From Pseudomonadota bacterium (GTDB lineage Bacteria; Pseudomonadota; Gammaproteobacteria; Steroidobacterales; Steroidobacteraceae): 64,000 bases of DNA. This document shows positions 7,847 to 17,305 of this stretch, piece after piece. How positions within the stretch are numbered: position 1 is the first letter of the stretch; each line of letters opens with the position of its first letter. The translations under genes were made by a program, and so were the position numbers. Below the pieces are notes generated by a model. That model had not been told where the DNA came from. It saw only the letters and a program-made list of their open reading frames with translations, and did not search any database. The stretch covers positions 297,067 through 361,066 of the forward strand of contig JADJBE010000002.1 of NCBI GenBank assembly GCA_016703895.1. Direction: 5' to 3'.

Positions 7847-8312
7847 ATGGATGTCATTCTACTCACCAAGGTTGCCAACCTCGGCACCATCGGCGATCGC
7901 GTCGAGGTCCGCTCTGGCTATGGGCGCAATTTCCTGCTGCCGACCGGCAAGGCCACGCTGGCGACTCCCGATAACATCAAGAAGTTCGAGGCCCGCCGCG
8001 CTGAATTGGAGAAGAAGGCGCACGTTGAGCTGCAGGATGCCGAGAGCCGCGCCGCGCGACTCAAGGATTTCAAGTTGCAGATCACGGCGAAGGCCGGCAA
8101 CGAGGGCAAGCTGTTCGGCTCGATCGGCACGGCCGACATTGCCGAGGCGGCCACTGCGGCCGGGCAGAACATCTCGCGCGCTGAACTACGGTTGCCGTCT
8201 GGCCCGCTCAGAATGGTGGGCGAGCATATCGTCAGGCGTGCATTTGCACACGGATCTCAATGTCGACCTGACAGTCGTCATTGCGGCCGAAGACAAGCCC
8301 GCCAGCGACTGA
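7847..8312 (+). CDS. rplI: 50S ribosomal protein L9 (frameshifted as sequenced)
   Basis: The N-terminal domain (MDVILLTKVANLGTIGDRVE, GYGRNFLLPTGKA) and the linker helix are normal. After GPLRMVGEHIV the frame breaks at about 8229-8233 (CGTCAGGCG where CGTCGGCG is expected, one extra base). The proper C-terminus, GVHLHTDLNVDLTVVIAAED, continues in the neighbouring frame to a stop at 8310-8312. Corrected length is about 154 residues, normal for L9. A sequencing error is the likely cause; a true truncation would remove the end of the C-terminal rRNA-binding domain. Confidence 0.92.
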
Positions 8313-8326
8313 TCACCGCAGGTTCT

Positions 8327-8360
8327 CGCGCACTCACCGTAGTATTTCGGTGAGTGCGCG
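8327..8360. terminator. Perfect 13-bp hairpin between rplI and dnaB
   Basis: CGCGCACTCACCG (8327-8339) pairs perfectly with CGGTGAGTGCGCG (8348-8360) around an 8-nt loop. It lies just after the L9 stop and ~50 bp before dnaB. The following bases are not a strong T-run (GAATCCTTCT), so it may be a partial terminator or processing/stabilising hairpin rather than a full intrinsic terminator. Confidence 0.6.
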
Positions 8361-8409
8361 GAATCCTTCTCACAAGCGTCGGCGCGGCGCGTAGTATTTG
8401 CGGTCAATC

Positions 8410-9803
8410 ATGGCCAGCAACCCAAAATTCAAACGCAAGCAGGTGATCAGCCTGGAAGGCCGCGTGCCGCCGCATTCGGTCGAAGCAGAGCAGGCCGTGT
8501 TGGGCGGCGTGATGCTCGACCGTGCAGCTTGGGACAATGTCGGTGACGTCATCCGTGCCGAGGACTTCTATCGGCCGGACCATCAACTCATATTCAAAGC
8601 CATCGCGACGCTCGCCCAAGAGGCCAAGCCTTGCGATGTGGTGACGGTATCGCAGCATCTGGAGCGGCAAGGCGAGCTGGATGCGGCTGGTGGGCTCGCG
8701 TACATCGGTACGCTGACGCGCGACACGCCGAGTGCTGCCAACTCACGCGCCTATGCGGACATCGTCAAAGAGCGCGCGTTGCTGCGCGAATTGATTACCA
8801 CTGGCAACGAGATCACGAGCTCCGTGTTCTCCAACGAAGGTGAGACGGCCCGCGAGCTGGTGGAGCGCGCCGAGCAGAGTATTTTCAAGATTGCAGAGGG
8901 CAGCACGCGCGGCAAAGGCTATGTTCTCGCGCGCGACGAACTACCCAAGCTGATTGATCAGATCGACGAATGGCAGCGTAACCCGGCGGGCTTGCGCGGT
9001 CTCGGCACCGGCTTCATCGACTTTGACCGGATCACGGGTGGGCTGCGACCCGGCGACCTCGTGATCGTCGCGGGTCGACCATCGATGGGCAAGACAACTT
9101 TTGCGATGAACATTGCCGAAAATGCAGCGCTCGACATGCAGAGTCGTGCTTCGGTGGCTGCCTTTAGCATGGAAATGCCGTCGGATCAGTTGCTGATGCG
9201 TATGCTCGCCTCCATCGGTCAGGTGCCGCTGGCGGCGATTCGTAGTGGGAGTTGAATGATGAACACTGGAATCGGTTGGTAGGCGCGTCAGGGCAACTAC
9301 GTGATGCCAAATTGTTCATCGATGAGACGCCGGCGCTGACGCTGACCGAGCGCGCGCGTGCTCGGCGCATCAAACGCGAACATGGCCTCGATCTGGTGGT
9401 CGTGGATTACCTGCAGCTCATGCAAGTGCCTGGCAACAACGAGAATCGGGCGACAGAGATCGCCGAAATTTCCGTGGTCTTGAAAGCCTTGGCCAAAGAA
9501 CTTTCGGTACCAGTGATCGCGCTCTCACAGCTCAATCGCGGCGTCGAGCAACGCGAGAACAAGCGGCCGGTGATGTCTGACCTGCGCGAGTCCGGTGGTA
9601 TCGAGCAGGATGCCGATATCATCCTGATGCTCTATCGGGACGAGGTGTACAACCCGCAGTCGGCTGCCAAGGGCGCGGCGGAAATCATCATCACCAAGCA
9701 CCGCAACGGTGAGACGGGCACGTTCCAGCTCACCTTCAAGGGTGAGCTCACCAAGTTCATGAGTTATCAGGATCCCGCTTACGTCGAGGGCGTGCTGCGT
9801 TGA
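8410..9803 (+). CDS. dnaB: Replicative DNA helicase DnaB (frameshifted as sequenced)
   Basis: The first 281 residues are one frame (MASNPKFKRKQVISLEGRVP; DnaG-interacting N-domain with VEAEQAVLGGVMLD; Walker A AGRPSMGKTTFAMN). The frame breaks near 9250-9255 (one base missing after AIRSG) and resumes as LNDEHWNRL, with Walker B DLVVVDYLQLM and the arginine-finger region TKHRNGETGTFQLTF to the stop at 9801-9803. Corrected length about 464 residues. It is the hexameric 5'-3' helicase of the replication fork. The stop overlaps the TTG start of alr. The gene is essential, so the shift is probably a sequence error. Confidence 0.93.
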
Positions 9804-10891
9804 CCGAGCTGATCCGCGCTCATCGACACCACCGCGCTGCGCCACAACCTGGAGGTACTCCGCCTGGCCGCGGGTGGTGCCAAAGTCATGGCCGTCGTCA
9901 AGGCCAATGCCTATGGGCACGGCCTGACGCAGGTCGCGCAGGCGCTCCCTGGCGCCGATAGCTTTGCTGTCGCGCGTCTGGAGGAGGGCATTGCGCTGCG
10001 CCAGGCCGGCATACGGCAGCCGATCGTTCTTCTCGAGGGCGTCTTCACCCCTGCGCAGTTAGCCGCAGCGATTGCACACGGTTTTGAGCTGGTCGTGCAC
10101 GAGCCGTCACAGCTCGCCTTGTTAGAGGCCTGCGACACGAATGCGCGGTCGATCCTGTGGCTCAAAGTAGATACCGGCATGAACCGGCTCGGTTTTCGCC
10201 CGGAGGCGTTTGCCGTTGCACTCACTCGGCTGCGCGCGCTGCAACCCGCACCGCATGAAATCCGTGTCCTGACCCATCTGGCGTGCGCGGACGAGCGCGA
10301 GTCTGCAATGACCCGCGAACAAGTGGCACGTTTCGACGCCTTGATTGAGTCCCAAACGTCAGAACGCGGTCCGCGGCTCGTGACGAGTATCAGCAATTCC
10401 GCCGGCGCGCTCGGCTGGCCCGAGGCGCGCGGTGATTGGGTTCGCCCTGGCTTGGCGTTGTATGGGGCGTCGCCGTTTGCGGGTGAGCCGGCGAGCAATT
10501 TCTGGCTCCGGCCTGTTATGACGATGGAAACCACCGTCATCGGGTTGCGCCGCGTATTGCAGGCGAAACGGTGGGTTATGGCGGCACCTGGATGGCAGCT
10601 CGTGACAGCAGCATCGCCATCTTGGCGGCGGGCTATGGCGATGGTCTGTTGCGGAGCTTGCCGCACGGCACGCCGGTCGCGTTCAAGGCAGCACGCGGCT
10701 TGCTCGTCGGACGTGTGTCGATGGATATGATCGCCGTTGATGTCACGGCCACGCCTGGAGTTGCCGTCGGCGACAAAGCGATCCTGTGGGGCAAGGGTCT
10801 GCCGGTTGAAGAGCAAGCCGAGCGCGCCGGTACGATCGCGTACGAGTTGTTATGCGGCGTGCGTCAGCGCGTGCCGATCGAGCTGTGCTGA
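9800..10891 (+). CDS. alr: Alanine racemase (two frameshifts as sequenced)
   Basis: Begins with TTG at 9800 overlapping the dnaB stop; the frame breaks near 9825 (IRA / LIDTTALRHN). The main part contains the PLP lysine motif MAVVKANAYGHG, the WLKVDTGMNRLGF block and WVRPGLALYGASPF. A second break near 10560-10570 precedes TVGYGGTWMA (catalytic tyrosine region), then AAGYGDGLLRSLP and GRVSMDMIAVD, and the stop at 10889-10891. Corrected length about 360 residues. It interconverts L- and D-alanine for peptidoglycan with PLP. dnaB-alr adjacency is common in Gammaproteobacteria. Both breaks look like single-base errors since the residues on either side stay conserved. Confidence 0.92.
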
Positions 10892-10916
10892 GTGCCAACG
10901 ATCACGTGAGCCGCCC

Positions 10917-11625
10917 TTAGCCGGCAAAGAAACCCATCTTGACGCCCGCGAGCTGAATCACGTCGTTGTCATTCAGCTTCTTGGCCTGCGCGCCAATTGC
11001 CGTACCGTTGATGAGCGGGTAGTCGTTTTCCTTTTCGCTCTCGACGTGCACGATGAAAAAGCCTTCCTGGCGGCGCGTGATCGCCGCGACCTGCACGCCT
11101 GGACGACCGAGAGTGGTCAGGGCCTTGCTGAGCTCAAGCTCGCGCCCCGCAAACGCACCGGACAGCACTTGCAGCTTGGCCTTCGCCACGGCGACCTTGC
11201 CGTCGGCCTGCAGGCTACGGCGCATACCACTGGCCGAGATATTGGATGCCGCCTTGGCCGCGGCAGCCTGGATCTTCCCGACTGGGCGCGACGAGGGCTG
11301 GATGACCATCGTCTTTTCGAACTCGTCCTGCGCCTCATCGTCCTCGACGAAACGTAGCTGATGATGGCCGACCGTCACCACGTCGCCATGCTGCATGGCG
11401 TGCTTCTTGATGAGCTTGCCATTGACGTAGGTGCCGTTCGTGCTATTGAGGTCTTCGAGGAACGAATCGTTCAAGATATTGATGATCAACGAGTGATGAC
11501 CCGACACAGCCGGGTTATCAATGCGGATATCGTTATCCGGGAGTCGGCCCTATCGTGTACCGCTCCTTGTTCATGTTGTATTCGGCCAGAACTTGACCGT
11601 CCAGGCTCAACACTAACCGTGCCAT
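10917..11625 (-). CDS. Dual FHA-domain protein (frameshifted near N-terminus)
   Basis: Translation from ATG 11623-11625 gives MARLVLSLDGQVLAEYNMNK then ERYTIG; a surplus G at about 11546-11550 breaks the frame, which resumes as RLPDNDIRIDNPAVSGHHSL. This is a classic forkhead-associated (phosphothreonine-binding) domain, with STNGTYVNGKLI further on. An Ala-rich linker leads to a second FHA-like half (GRELELSKALTTLGRPG ... NDYPLINGTAIG). Corrected length is about 235 residues. It is followed upstream by a PP2C phosphatase in the same orientation, 15 bp apart, so the pair probably reads and erases Ser/Thr phosphorylation. No kinase gene is seen in the window. Confidence 0.85.
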
Positions 11626-11640
11626 GCTCTCGCCTCGACC

Positions 11641-12465
11641 TTAGCTGAACCAGCTCAAAATCTTGTCAACCACACTGCGTTTTGCAGGAAATAGCTCGAC
11701 CGCCTGCGCCAGCAGTACCGAAATGTTGTCCCGGCCGCCGTTATCGTTGGCAAGCTGAATCAATTGTTTAGCGACCTCATCAAGATTAGCACCAAAGGTG
11801 TTTATCGTTAAGCGGATATCCTCATCTTGGACCATATCCGAGAGGCCATCCGAGCAGAGGACGTAAATATCGGCCTTGTCTACCGGCAATTCCTTGATTT
11901 CGACCTCGACGGACGCCTCGACCCCGAGCGCGCGCGTCACGTAGTTCTTGTTGGCGGCACGCTGTGCCTCTTCCGGGGTGTAGAAGCCGCGGTCGACCAG
12001 CTCTTGCAGCAGGGAATGGTCGAGCGTCACCTGGGACAGCTTGTTTGACCGCACTCGATACAGCCGCGAGTCGCCGACATGCGCAATGGAGATCTGATTG
12101 TCGTAGAAGAGGGCGGCAACCACCGTGGTGCCCATGCCTTCGCATTCCGCCTGCGTCCGCGCCGTCTGGTAGATGATTTTATTGGCCCGGTGGATCGCGT
12201 CGCGCAAGATGATCGACGGGCGCGACAGCCCTGACGCGGCGTCCCGTCGCTGCAAGTCTTCGCGTTCGACACCTTCGCGTACCAGATTGACGATCGTCTT
12301 GACGGCGATGCCGCTCGCAACCTCGCCGGCGTTATAGCCGCCCATGCCGTCGGCGAGAACCACCAAGCCGAGATCATCGTGTGCCGCAATTGTGTCTTCG
12401 TTGTGCTCGCGTACCTTGCCGGTATCGGTCAAGCCAACGCAAACCAGATTGCCACGCAGATTCAT
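11641..12465 (-). CDS. PP2C-family serine/threonine phosphatase
   Basis: 274 residues from ATG 12463-12465. All metal-binding PP2C motifs are present: TDTGKVREHNEDTI, VVLADGMGGYNAGEVAS, GMGTTVVAALF, HVGDSRLYRVR, LCSDGLSDMV and GGRDNISVLLAQA. It is a soluble Mn/Mg-dependent protein phosphatase with no membrane segment. It is transcribed before the FHA gene. A longer upstream reading is in frame but lacks conservation, so the start before NLRGNLVCVGLTD is preferred. Confidence 0.93.
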   Translation of the reverse strand: MNLRGNLVCVGLTDTGKVREHNEDTIAAHDDLGLVVLADGMGGYNAGEVASGIAVKTIVNLVREGVEREDLQRRDAASGLSRPSIILRDAIHRANKIIYQTARTQAECEGMGTTVVAALFYDNQISIAHVGDSRLYRVRSNKLSQVTLDHSLLQELVDRGFYTPEEAQRAANKNYVTRALGVEASVEVEIKELPVDKADIYVLCSDGLSDMVQDEDIRLTINTFGANLDEVAKQLIQLANDNGGRDNISVLLAQAVELFPAKRSVVDKILSWFS

Positions 12466-12799
12466 GCGCTGTCGCTCGCGCGACTGCTGGACATCGGTTT
12501 GTACATGGTCTCGGCCAAAACTGTCTCGATCTCGCCCCGCAGCACCGGCGCAGTTTGTATAAAGTGGGGGACCTGTTGCACGGCCGCGTCGCATGGTTAA
12601 TCGGCAATGCATCACAGTTCGTGCCGCGAACGGGTCGCAGCAACGCCCCCAATGGCTCAAGAGCGCCGTTCCGGAGCGCTTGGAGTCGCAATGCTAAACA
12701 ACGGAGCATCCCCGTGCATCGTATTTATGCACAGTCTGAGACCTCGGTAGTGCCACAAGCGGACTTGTGTCGCGGAGCCGTGCTCAGGGTTTCCCCACG
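12466..12799. other. Divergent intergenic region between PP2C and radA
   Basis: About 330 bp with no supported gene. It must contain the promoters for the PP2C-FHA operon (minus) and radA (plus). A TATAAA at about 12558 could be a -10 box for the plus strand but lacks a convincing -35. Confidence 0.35.
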
Positions 12800-14170
12800 G
12801 TGAGTAGATCGGCCGTCGTCTATGTCTGCCGCGGATGTGGCGCGGAATCGGTCAAGTGGCAGGGACAATGCCCGCAATGCAGCGAGTGGAACACGCTTGA
12901 ATCGCGCACGGTCGCACGCGCGCCGCGCGCTGCGCGGCGCGCGGACAGCGACGACTCATCGCCGGCTGGTGCCACCGCGCTCGCTGCGGTGGACCCCGAG
13001 GCCGCAGGCCGCGTAGACACCGGTGCTGCCGAACTCGACCGCGTGTTGGGGGGTGGGCTGGTGCGCGGTTCGGTGACTTTGCTAGGCGGCGATCCCGGTA
13101 TCGGCAAGTCAACGTTGTTATTGCAAGTTGCTGCGCATTGCGCGGCGGCTGCACCCGTCCTGTATTCGAGCGGTGAGGAATCGGTGAGCCAGATAGGCCT
13201 GCGCGCCGAACGATTGGGGCTGAAGCCCGAGTCGCTCAAAATCCTTGCGGCAACGGATCTGGATACCGCGCTCGAGGCCACACGGTCGGCGGCGGCTCGC
13301 TTGTTGATTGTTGACTCCATCCAGACTGCGCAGTCGGCCAACCTGGAGACCGCCGCTGGCGGTGTCTCGCAGCTGCGCGAATGCACTGCGCAACTGGTGC
13401 GCTTTGCCAAGACCACTGGCACGAGCGTCGTGATCATCGGCCATGTCACCAAAGAGGGGGCGATCGCGGGTCCACGCGTTCTCGAGCACCTGGTCGATAC
13501 CGTGCTGTATTTTGAAAGCGACGCCAGCAGCCGTTTCAGAATCGTGCGTGCGACCAAGAATCGGTTTGGACCGGTGGGTGAATTGGCGTTCTTTCACATG
13601 GACGAGAGTGGTTTGCGCGAGGTACGCAATCCGTCGGCCATTTTTCTGTCGCGCGCGGCGCAGCCGGCCGCCGGTAGCATTGTCATGGTAACGCGCGATG
13701 GTCAGCGCCCTTTGTTAGTGGAACTGCAAGCGTTGGTTGATCGGATGCGCTTTGGCGCGCCGCGCCGTTTGGCGCAGGGCCTGGACGCGGGCCGCTTGTC
13801 GATGCTGCTGGCTGTGCTGAATCGCCACGCCGGCATCAACCTGCAAGAGCACGACGTGTTTGCAAACGTTGTCGGCGGGCTCGATATCAGCGAGACGGGC
13901 AGCGATTTACCGTTGCTGCTGGCGCTGGCGTCGTCGTTGCGCGATCGCGCATTACCGCAGGAGTTGATCGCCTTTGGCGAAGTGGGTTTGACTGGCGAGT
14001 TGCGTCCGGTGGCTTATGGCGAAGAGCGCCTGCGCGAAGCCGCAAAGCAGGGTTTTGCGCGCGCCATCATCCCGGCAGGCAATGCGCCGCGCAAACGGAT
14101 CGACGGGCTCGAGATCGTGGCGGTGGCGCGTGTCGATCAGGCCATCGAGGCTGGCTTCAACCCCCTATAA
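12800..14170 (+). CDS. radA: DNA repair protein RadA (Sms)
   Basis: 456 residues from GTG 12800; an upstream GTG at 12767 in frame would add 11 residues. Zinc finger CRGCGAESVKWQGQCPQC, RecA-type Walker A GGDPGIGKSTLLLQ, the RadA-specific KNRFG motif in VRATKNRFGPVGEL, and a C-terminal Lon-protease-like domain (VGGLDISETGSDLPLLLALA). It is a helicase-like ATPase promoting branch migration in recombination. The frame is fully intact although the genes on both sides (alr, ffh) are broken. It ends 7 bp before ffh. Confidence 0.95.
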   Translation: MSRSAVVYVCRGCGAESVKWQGQCPQCSEWNTLESRTVARAPRAARRADSDDSSPAGATALAAVDPEAAGRVDTGAAELDRVLGGGLVRGSVTLLGGDPGIGKSTLLLQVAAHCAAAAPVLYSSGEESVSQIGLRAERLGLKPESLKILAATDLDTALEATRSAAARLLIVDSIQTAQSANLETAAGGVSQLRECTAQLVRFAKTTGTSVVIIGHVTKEGAIAGPRVLEHLVDTVLYFESDASSRFRIVRATKNRFGPVGELAFFHMDESGLREVRNPSAIFLSRAAQPAAGSIVMVTRDGQRPLLVELQALVDRMRFGAPRRLAQGLDAGRLSMLLAVLNRHAGINLQEHDVFANVVGGLDISETGSDLPLLLALASSLRDRALPQELIAFGEVGLTGELRPVAYGEERLREAAKQGFARAIIPAGNAPRKRIDGLEIVAVARVDQAIEAGFNPL

Positions 14171-14177
14171 TCCCGCC

Positions 14178-15547
14178 ATGGCATTGTTCGACAATCTTAC
14201 CGGGCGCTTGTCGCGTACCGTCCAGAACCTGCGCGGTCGCGGCCGCATCACCGAAGACAATATCGGCGAGACGCTACGCGAGGTGCGCATGGCGCTGCTG
14301 GGGCGGACGTCGCCTTGCCGGTCGTCAAGTCGTTTATCGAGGGCGTCAGACCAAGGCACTGGGTGCTGAGGTGGCCAGCAGCTTGACGCCCGGTCAGGCG
14401 CTGATCGGCATACTGCATAACGAACTCGCGGCGCTGATGGGCGCCGGCGCGGGCAAAGCGTTTCAGCTGCGCGCCACGCCGCCGGTGGTGGTCATGCTGG
14501 CCGGCCTGCAAGGCGCCGGCAAGACGACGACAGCCGCCAAGTTGGCGCTGGCTGATCGAAAGCCAGAACAAGCGCGTCTTGTTAGTGAGTACCGATATTC
14601 GGCGGCCGGCCGCCGTGTTGCGGTGCAAACACTCGCGGGGCAGGTGGGCGCGGATTTCTTCCCCACGGACGCGTCGTTGTCGCCGGCAGCGATCGCCGCC
14701 GCAGCGCTCGAACAGGCACGCCGCGGCGTGTTCGACGTACTGATCGTCGACACGGCGGGTCGTTTGCACATCGACACCGAATTGATGGGCGAGGTGCAAC
14801 AGATCGAGGCTGCCGTCGAGACGCACGAACGGTTGTTCGTGGTCGATGCGATGGCGGGTCAGGATGCCGTCAACTCAGCCCGTGCCTTCGGTGAGGCGCT
14901 CGACCTCACCGGCGTGGTGCTCACCAAGACCGACGGCGATGCCCGCGGTGGTGCCGCGTTGTCGGTCCGTCAGGTCACGGCAAGCCGATCGTCTTCATGG
15001 GCGTGGGCGAGAAGACCGACGCGCTGCAGCCCTTTGATGCCGAGCGGATGGCCAATCGAATTCTCGGCATGGGCGATGTCGTGGCGCTGGTCGAGCAGGT
15101 CGGCAAGCAGGTGGACGCCGAGGCGGCCGAACGTCTGGCCAAGAAGGTCGCGAAAGGCAAACGGTTCGATCTGGTGGATCTCAAGAGCCAGCTCGAGCAG
15201 CTGCAGAAAATGGGTGGCATGAGTTCCTTGATGGACAATTGCCGCAGGCCGCCACGCGCGGCGCGGCGCCGGTGGAAACCGGTGATCGGGAGGTGCGGCG
15301 ACAACTCGCCATCATCAATTCCATGACGCAGCGTGGAGCGACGGCAGCCGGGGCTGCTCGATGGATCCCGCCGGCGGCGTATTTGCTGCTGGCGCCGGTT
15401 TGCAGGTGCAGGATGTCAACCGTCTGATGAAGCAGTTCCTGGAGATGCAGAAGATGATGAAGGGCATGCAAGGTGGCCGCCTGAAACGCATGTTGGGGGG
15501 CCTTCAAGGGCGGTATGCCACCGGGCTTTCCGGGTGCTGGCGGTTAG
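14178..15547 (+). CDS. ffh: Signal recognition particle protein Ffh (seven frameshifts as sequenced)
   Basis: The whole gene can be read only by changing frame repeatedly. N-domain MALFDNLTGRLSRTVQNLRG; break at ~14300 (ALLEADVALP expected); break at ~14350 (GVRTKALGAEVA); G-domain LAGLQGAGKTTTAAKLALAD, DVLIVDTAGRLH, LTKTDGDARGGAAL; break at ~14985 (TGKPIVFMGVGEK); break at ~15237 (LMDKLPQA); breaks at ~15336 and ~15388 leading to GLQVQDVNRLMKQFLEMQKM of the M domain; break at ~15500, then FKGGMPPGFPGAGG and TAG at 15545-15547. Corrected length ~455 residues. A G insertion in TTGGGGGGCC at the last site is homopolymer-like. It binds 4.5S RNA and signal peptides. It is essential, so sequence errors are by far the best explanation. 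Confidence 0.9.
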
Positions 15548-15674
15548 TTTCCGCCCGGATTGCCGCAAGGCCTTTCCCCGGACGAGCAATCTGCGTAGAA
15601 TTCGCGCTCTTTTTTGGCCTACCGGGGCACTAATGCCGCGGCCGGGCTCGTCAAGTTAAGAAGGTTTGCAAGAC

Positions 15675-15938
15675 ATGGTGACGATTCGCCTGACACGACG
15701 TGGTGCCAAGAATTCGCCGTTCTATCACGTGATGGTGACTGACAGTCGCAAGCGCCAGGTGGCAAGGCGCTGGAGCAGGTCGGTTTTCTCCAATCCGGTT
15801 GCCCGCAAGAGCGACGTGAAGCTGCGTCTCGATTTACCGCGCATCGACTACTGGGTTTCCCAGGGTGCGCAGCAGTCGGATCGCGTCAAACAGCTCGTGA
15901 CGACCTTTCGCAAGAGCAGCGCGAGCGTCGCAGCCTAA
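15675..15938 (+). CDS. rpsP: 30S ribosomal protein S16 (internal segment out of frame)
   Basis: 87 codons, open throughout, starting at ATG 15675 (MVTIRLTRRGAKNSPFYHVM). Residues after RKRQ read VARRWSRSVFS, unlike S16; the neighbouring frame over about 15757-15793 reads GGKALEQVGFL, which fits the family, after which NPVARKSDVKLRLDLPRIDY is normal. So a one-base loss and a one-base gain (extra C in TTTTCTCCAAT) cancel, leaving an intact-looking but locally wrong protein. First ribosomal gene of the rpsP-rimM-trmD-rplS operon. Confidence 0.93.
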   Translation: MVTIRLTRRGAKNSPFYHVMVTDSRKRQVARRWSRSVFSNPVARKSDVKLRLDLPRIDYWVSQGAQQSDRVKQLVTTFRKSSASVAA

Positions 15939-15986
15939 CCACTTGCCTGGTTGGCGTTCGCGCAGCGTTCGCAGCGTGCTCGCAAT

Positions 15987-16489
15987 ATGACTGACGGTCG
16001 GATCGAGGTGGGGCGTATCGGGGCGCCGAATGGCGTCCGAGGTTGGCTCAAGGTGCAGTCCTTCATGGCGCAGCCAGAGGACTTGTTCGAGCGCCGCGAC
16101 TGGTCGCTGCGGTTTGTGCAGGGCGCGGTCGAAACGCTGCAAATGACGGCATGGCGCCGCCATGGCGACGGTTGGATTGCCAAGTTCGACGGGATCGATG
16201 AGCGTAACGGCGCCGCAAGGCTGACGGGCGCATTGATCGAGATTGATCGGGCCAGCCTGCCGCCGGCTGGGGAGCATGAGTACTACCTGGCTGATTTGCT
16301 CGGCATGGTGGTGCGTAATCGCGATGGCGCGGAACTGGGAGTCGTGGACCATTTCGTCACAACCCCCGGGAACGATGTGATGGTGGTGTGCGGCGAGCGC
16401 GAGCACTGGTGCCAGTCACGGCGCAGCATTTTTTGCGTGTCGATCAGCTCGCCAAGTTGATCGAGGTGGACTGGCCGGCAGACTTTTGA
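15987..16489 (+). CDS. rimM: Ribosome maturation factor RimM (frameshifted near C-terminus)
   Basis: Starts at ATG 15987: MTDGRIEVGRIGAPNGVRGW is the RimM N-domain, and EHEYYLADLLGMVVRNRDG the PRC-barrel start. After GEREHW the frame breaks at about 16410 (one base missing) and resumes as PVTAQHFLRVDQLAKLIEVD and WPADF to TGA 16487-16489. Corrected length ~168 residues. It assists maturation of the 30S 3' domain around S19. It lies between rpsP and trmD as usual. Confidence 0.92.
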
Positions 16490-16524
16490 GGTTGGGTCGC
16501 TCGAGTTGTTAGGCGGAGTGGCGT

Positions 16525-17304
16525 ATGCACATCGAGGTGGTAACGCTGTTTCCGGGCATGGTCCACGAGGCGCTGGCGCACGGGATCGTCGGTCGAGCGA
16601 TCGAGCGAGGCTTGGCAACCGTGGTCTGCGAGGACCCGCGGAGTCACGCCACCGATGTGCATCGGACGGTCGACGACCGGCCGTATGGCGGCGGGCCCGG
16701 GATGGTGATGAAGCCGGAGCCGCTGGCGGCGGCCATCGATGCCGCGGCAGCGCGAGCGCCTGCAGGCGTCGAGAGGGTGTATTTGTCAGCGCAGGGCGAG
16801 CCGTTCTCGCAGGCGCTGGCGACGAGGTGGGCGAACGGTGCGGGGCTGGTGCTGGTGGCCGGCCGCTACGAAGGGATCGATGAGCGTATCGTGCAGACGC
16901 GAATCGACCGGGAGGTCTCTCTCGGCGATTACGTGCTCTCGGGCGGCGAGCTGCCGGCGCTGGTGGTGATCGATGCGCTGGTAAGATTACTGCCCGGCGC
17001 GCTGGGTGACGAGCGCTCGAGTGTCGAGGAGTCGTTCGGCAGCGGGCGCGCGGGCGCGAAATTGTTGGACTGGCCGCATTACACGCGGCCGGTGGAGTTC
17101 GAGGGCCGCAAAGTGCCGCTCGTGCTGCAAGGGGGTAACCATGCAGCCATCGAGCGCTGGCGGCTACGCGAGGCGGTGGTGCGCACGTGGCACCGGCGGC
17201 CGGATTTGATTGCTGCGACTGGTCTCGATGGCGAGGCTGGCGAATTGTTGACAGAGTATCTCGCCGAGCGTGCACGCGACGGCGGGACTAACAAAGGTGA
17301 GTGA
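16525..17304 (+). CDS. trmD: tRNA (guanine-37-N1)-methyltransferase
   Basis: 259 residues, intact: MHIEVVTLFPGMVHEALAHG, RPYGGGPGMVMKPEPL, VLVAGRYEGIDERIV, YVLSGGELPALVVIDAL and the C-terminal EGRKVPLVLQGGNH. These form the trefoil-knot SAM site and the tRNA-binding helices. It methylates G37 next to the anticodon and so prevents +1 frameshifting. It is followed one base later by the rplS ATG, indicating tight coupling. Confidence 0.97.
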   Translation: MHIEVVTLFPGMVHEALAHGIVGRAIERGLATVVCEDPRSHATDVHRTVDDRPYGGGPGMVMKPEPLAAAIDAAAARAPAGVERVYLSAQGEPFSQALATRWANGAGLVLVAGRYEGIDERIVQTRIDREVSLGDYVLSGGELPALVVIDALVRLLPGALGDERSSVEESFGSGRAGAKLLDWPHYTRPVEFEGRKVPLVLQGGNHAAIERWRLREAVVRTWHRRPDLIAATGLDGEAGELLTEYLAERARDGGTNKGE

Positions 17305-17305
17305 C

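Noticed and set aside
16283..17275. 330-codon minus-strand frame
   Set aside because: Low-complexity Arg/Pro/Ala composition and complete overlap with rimM/trmD, whose products are conserved.
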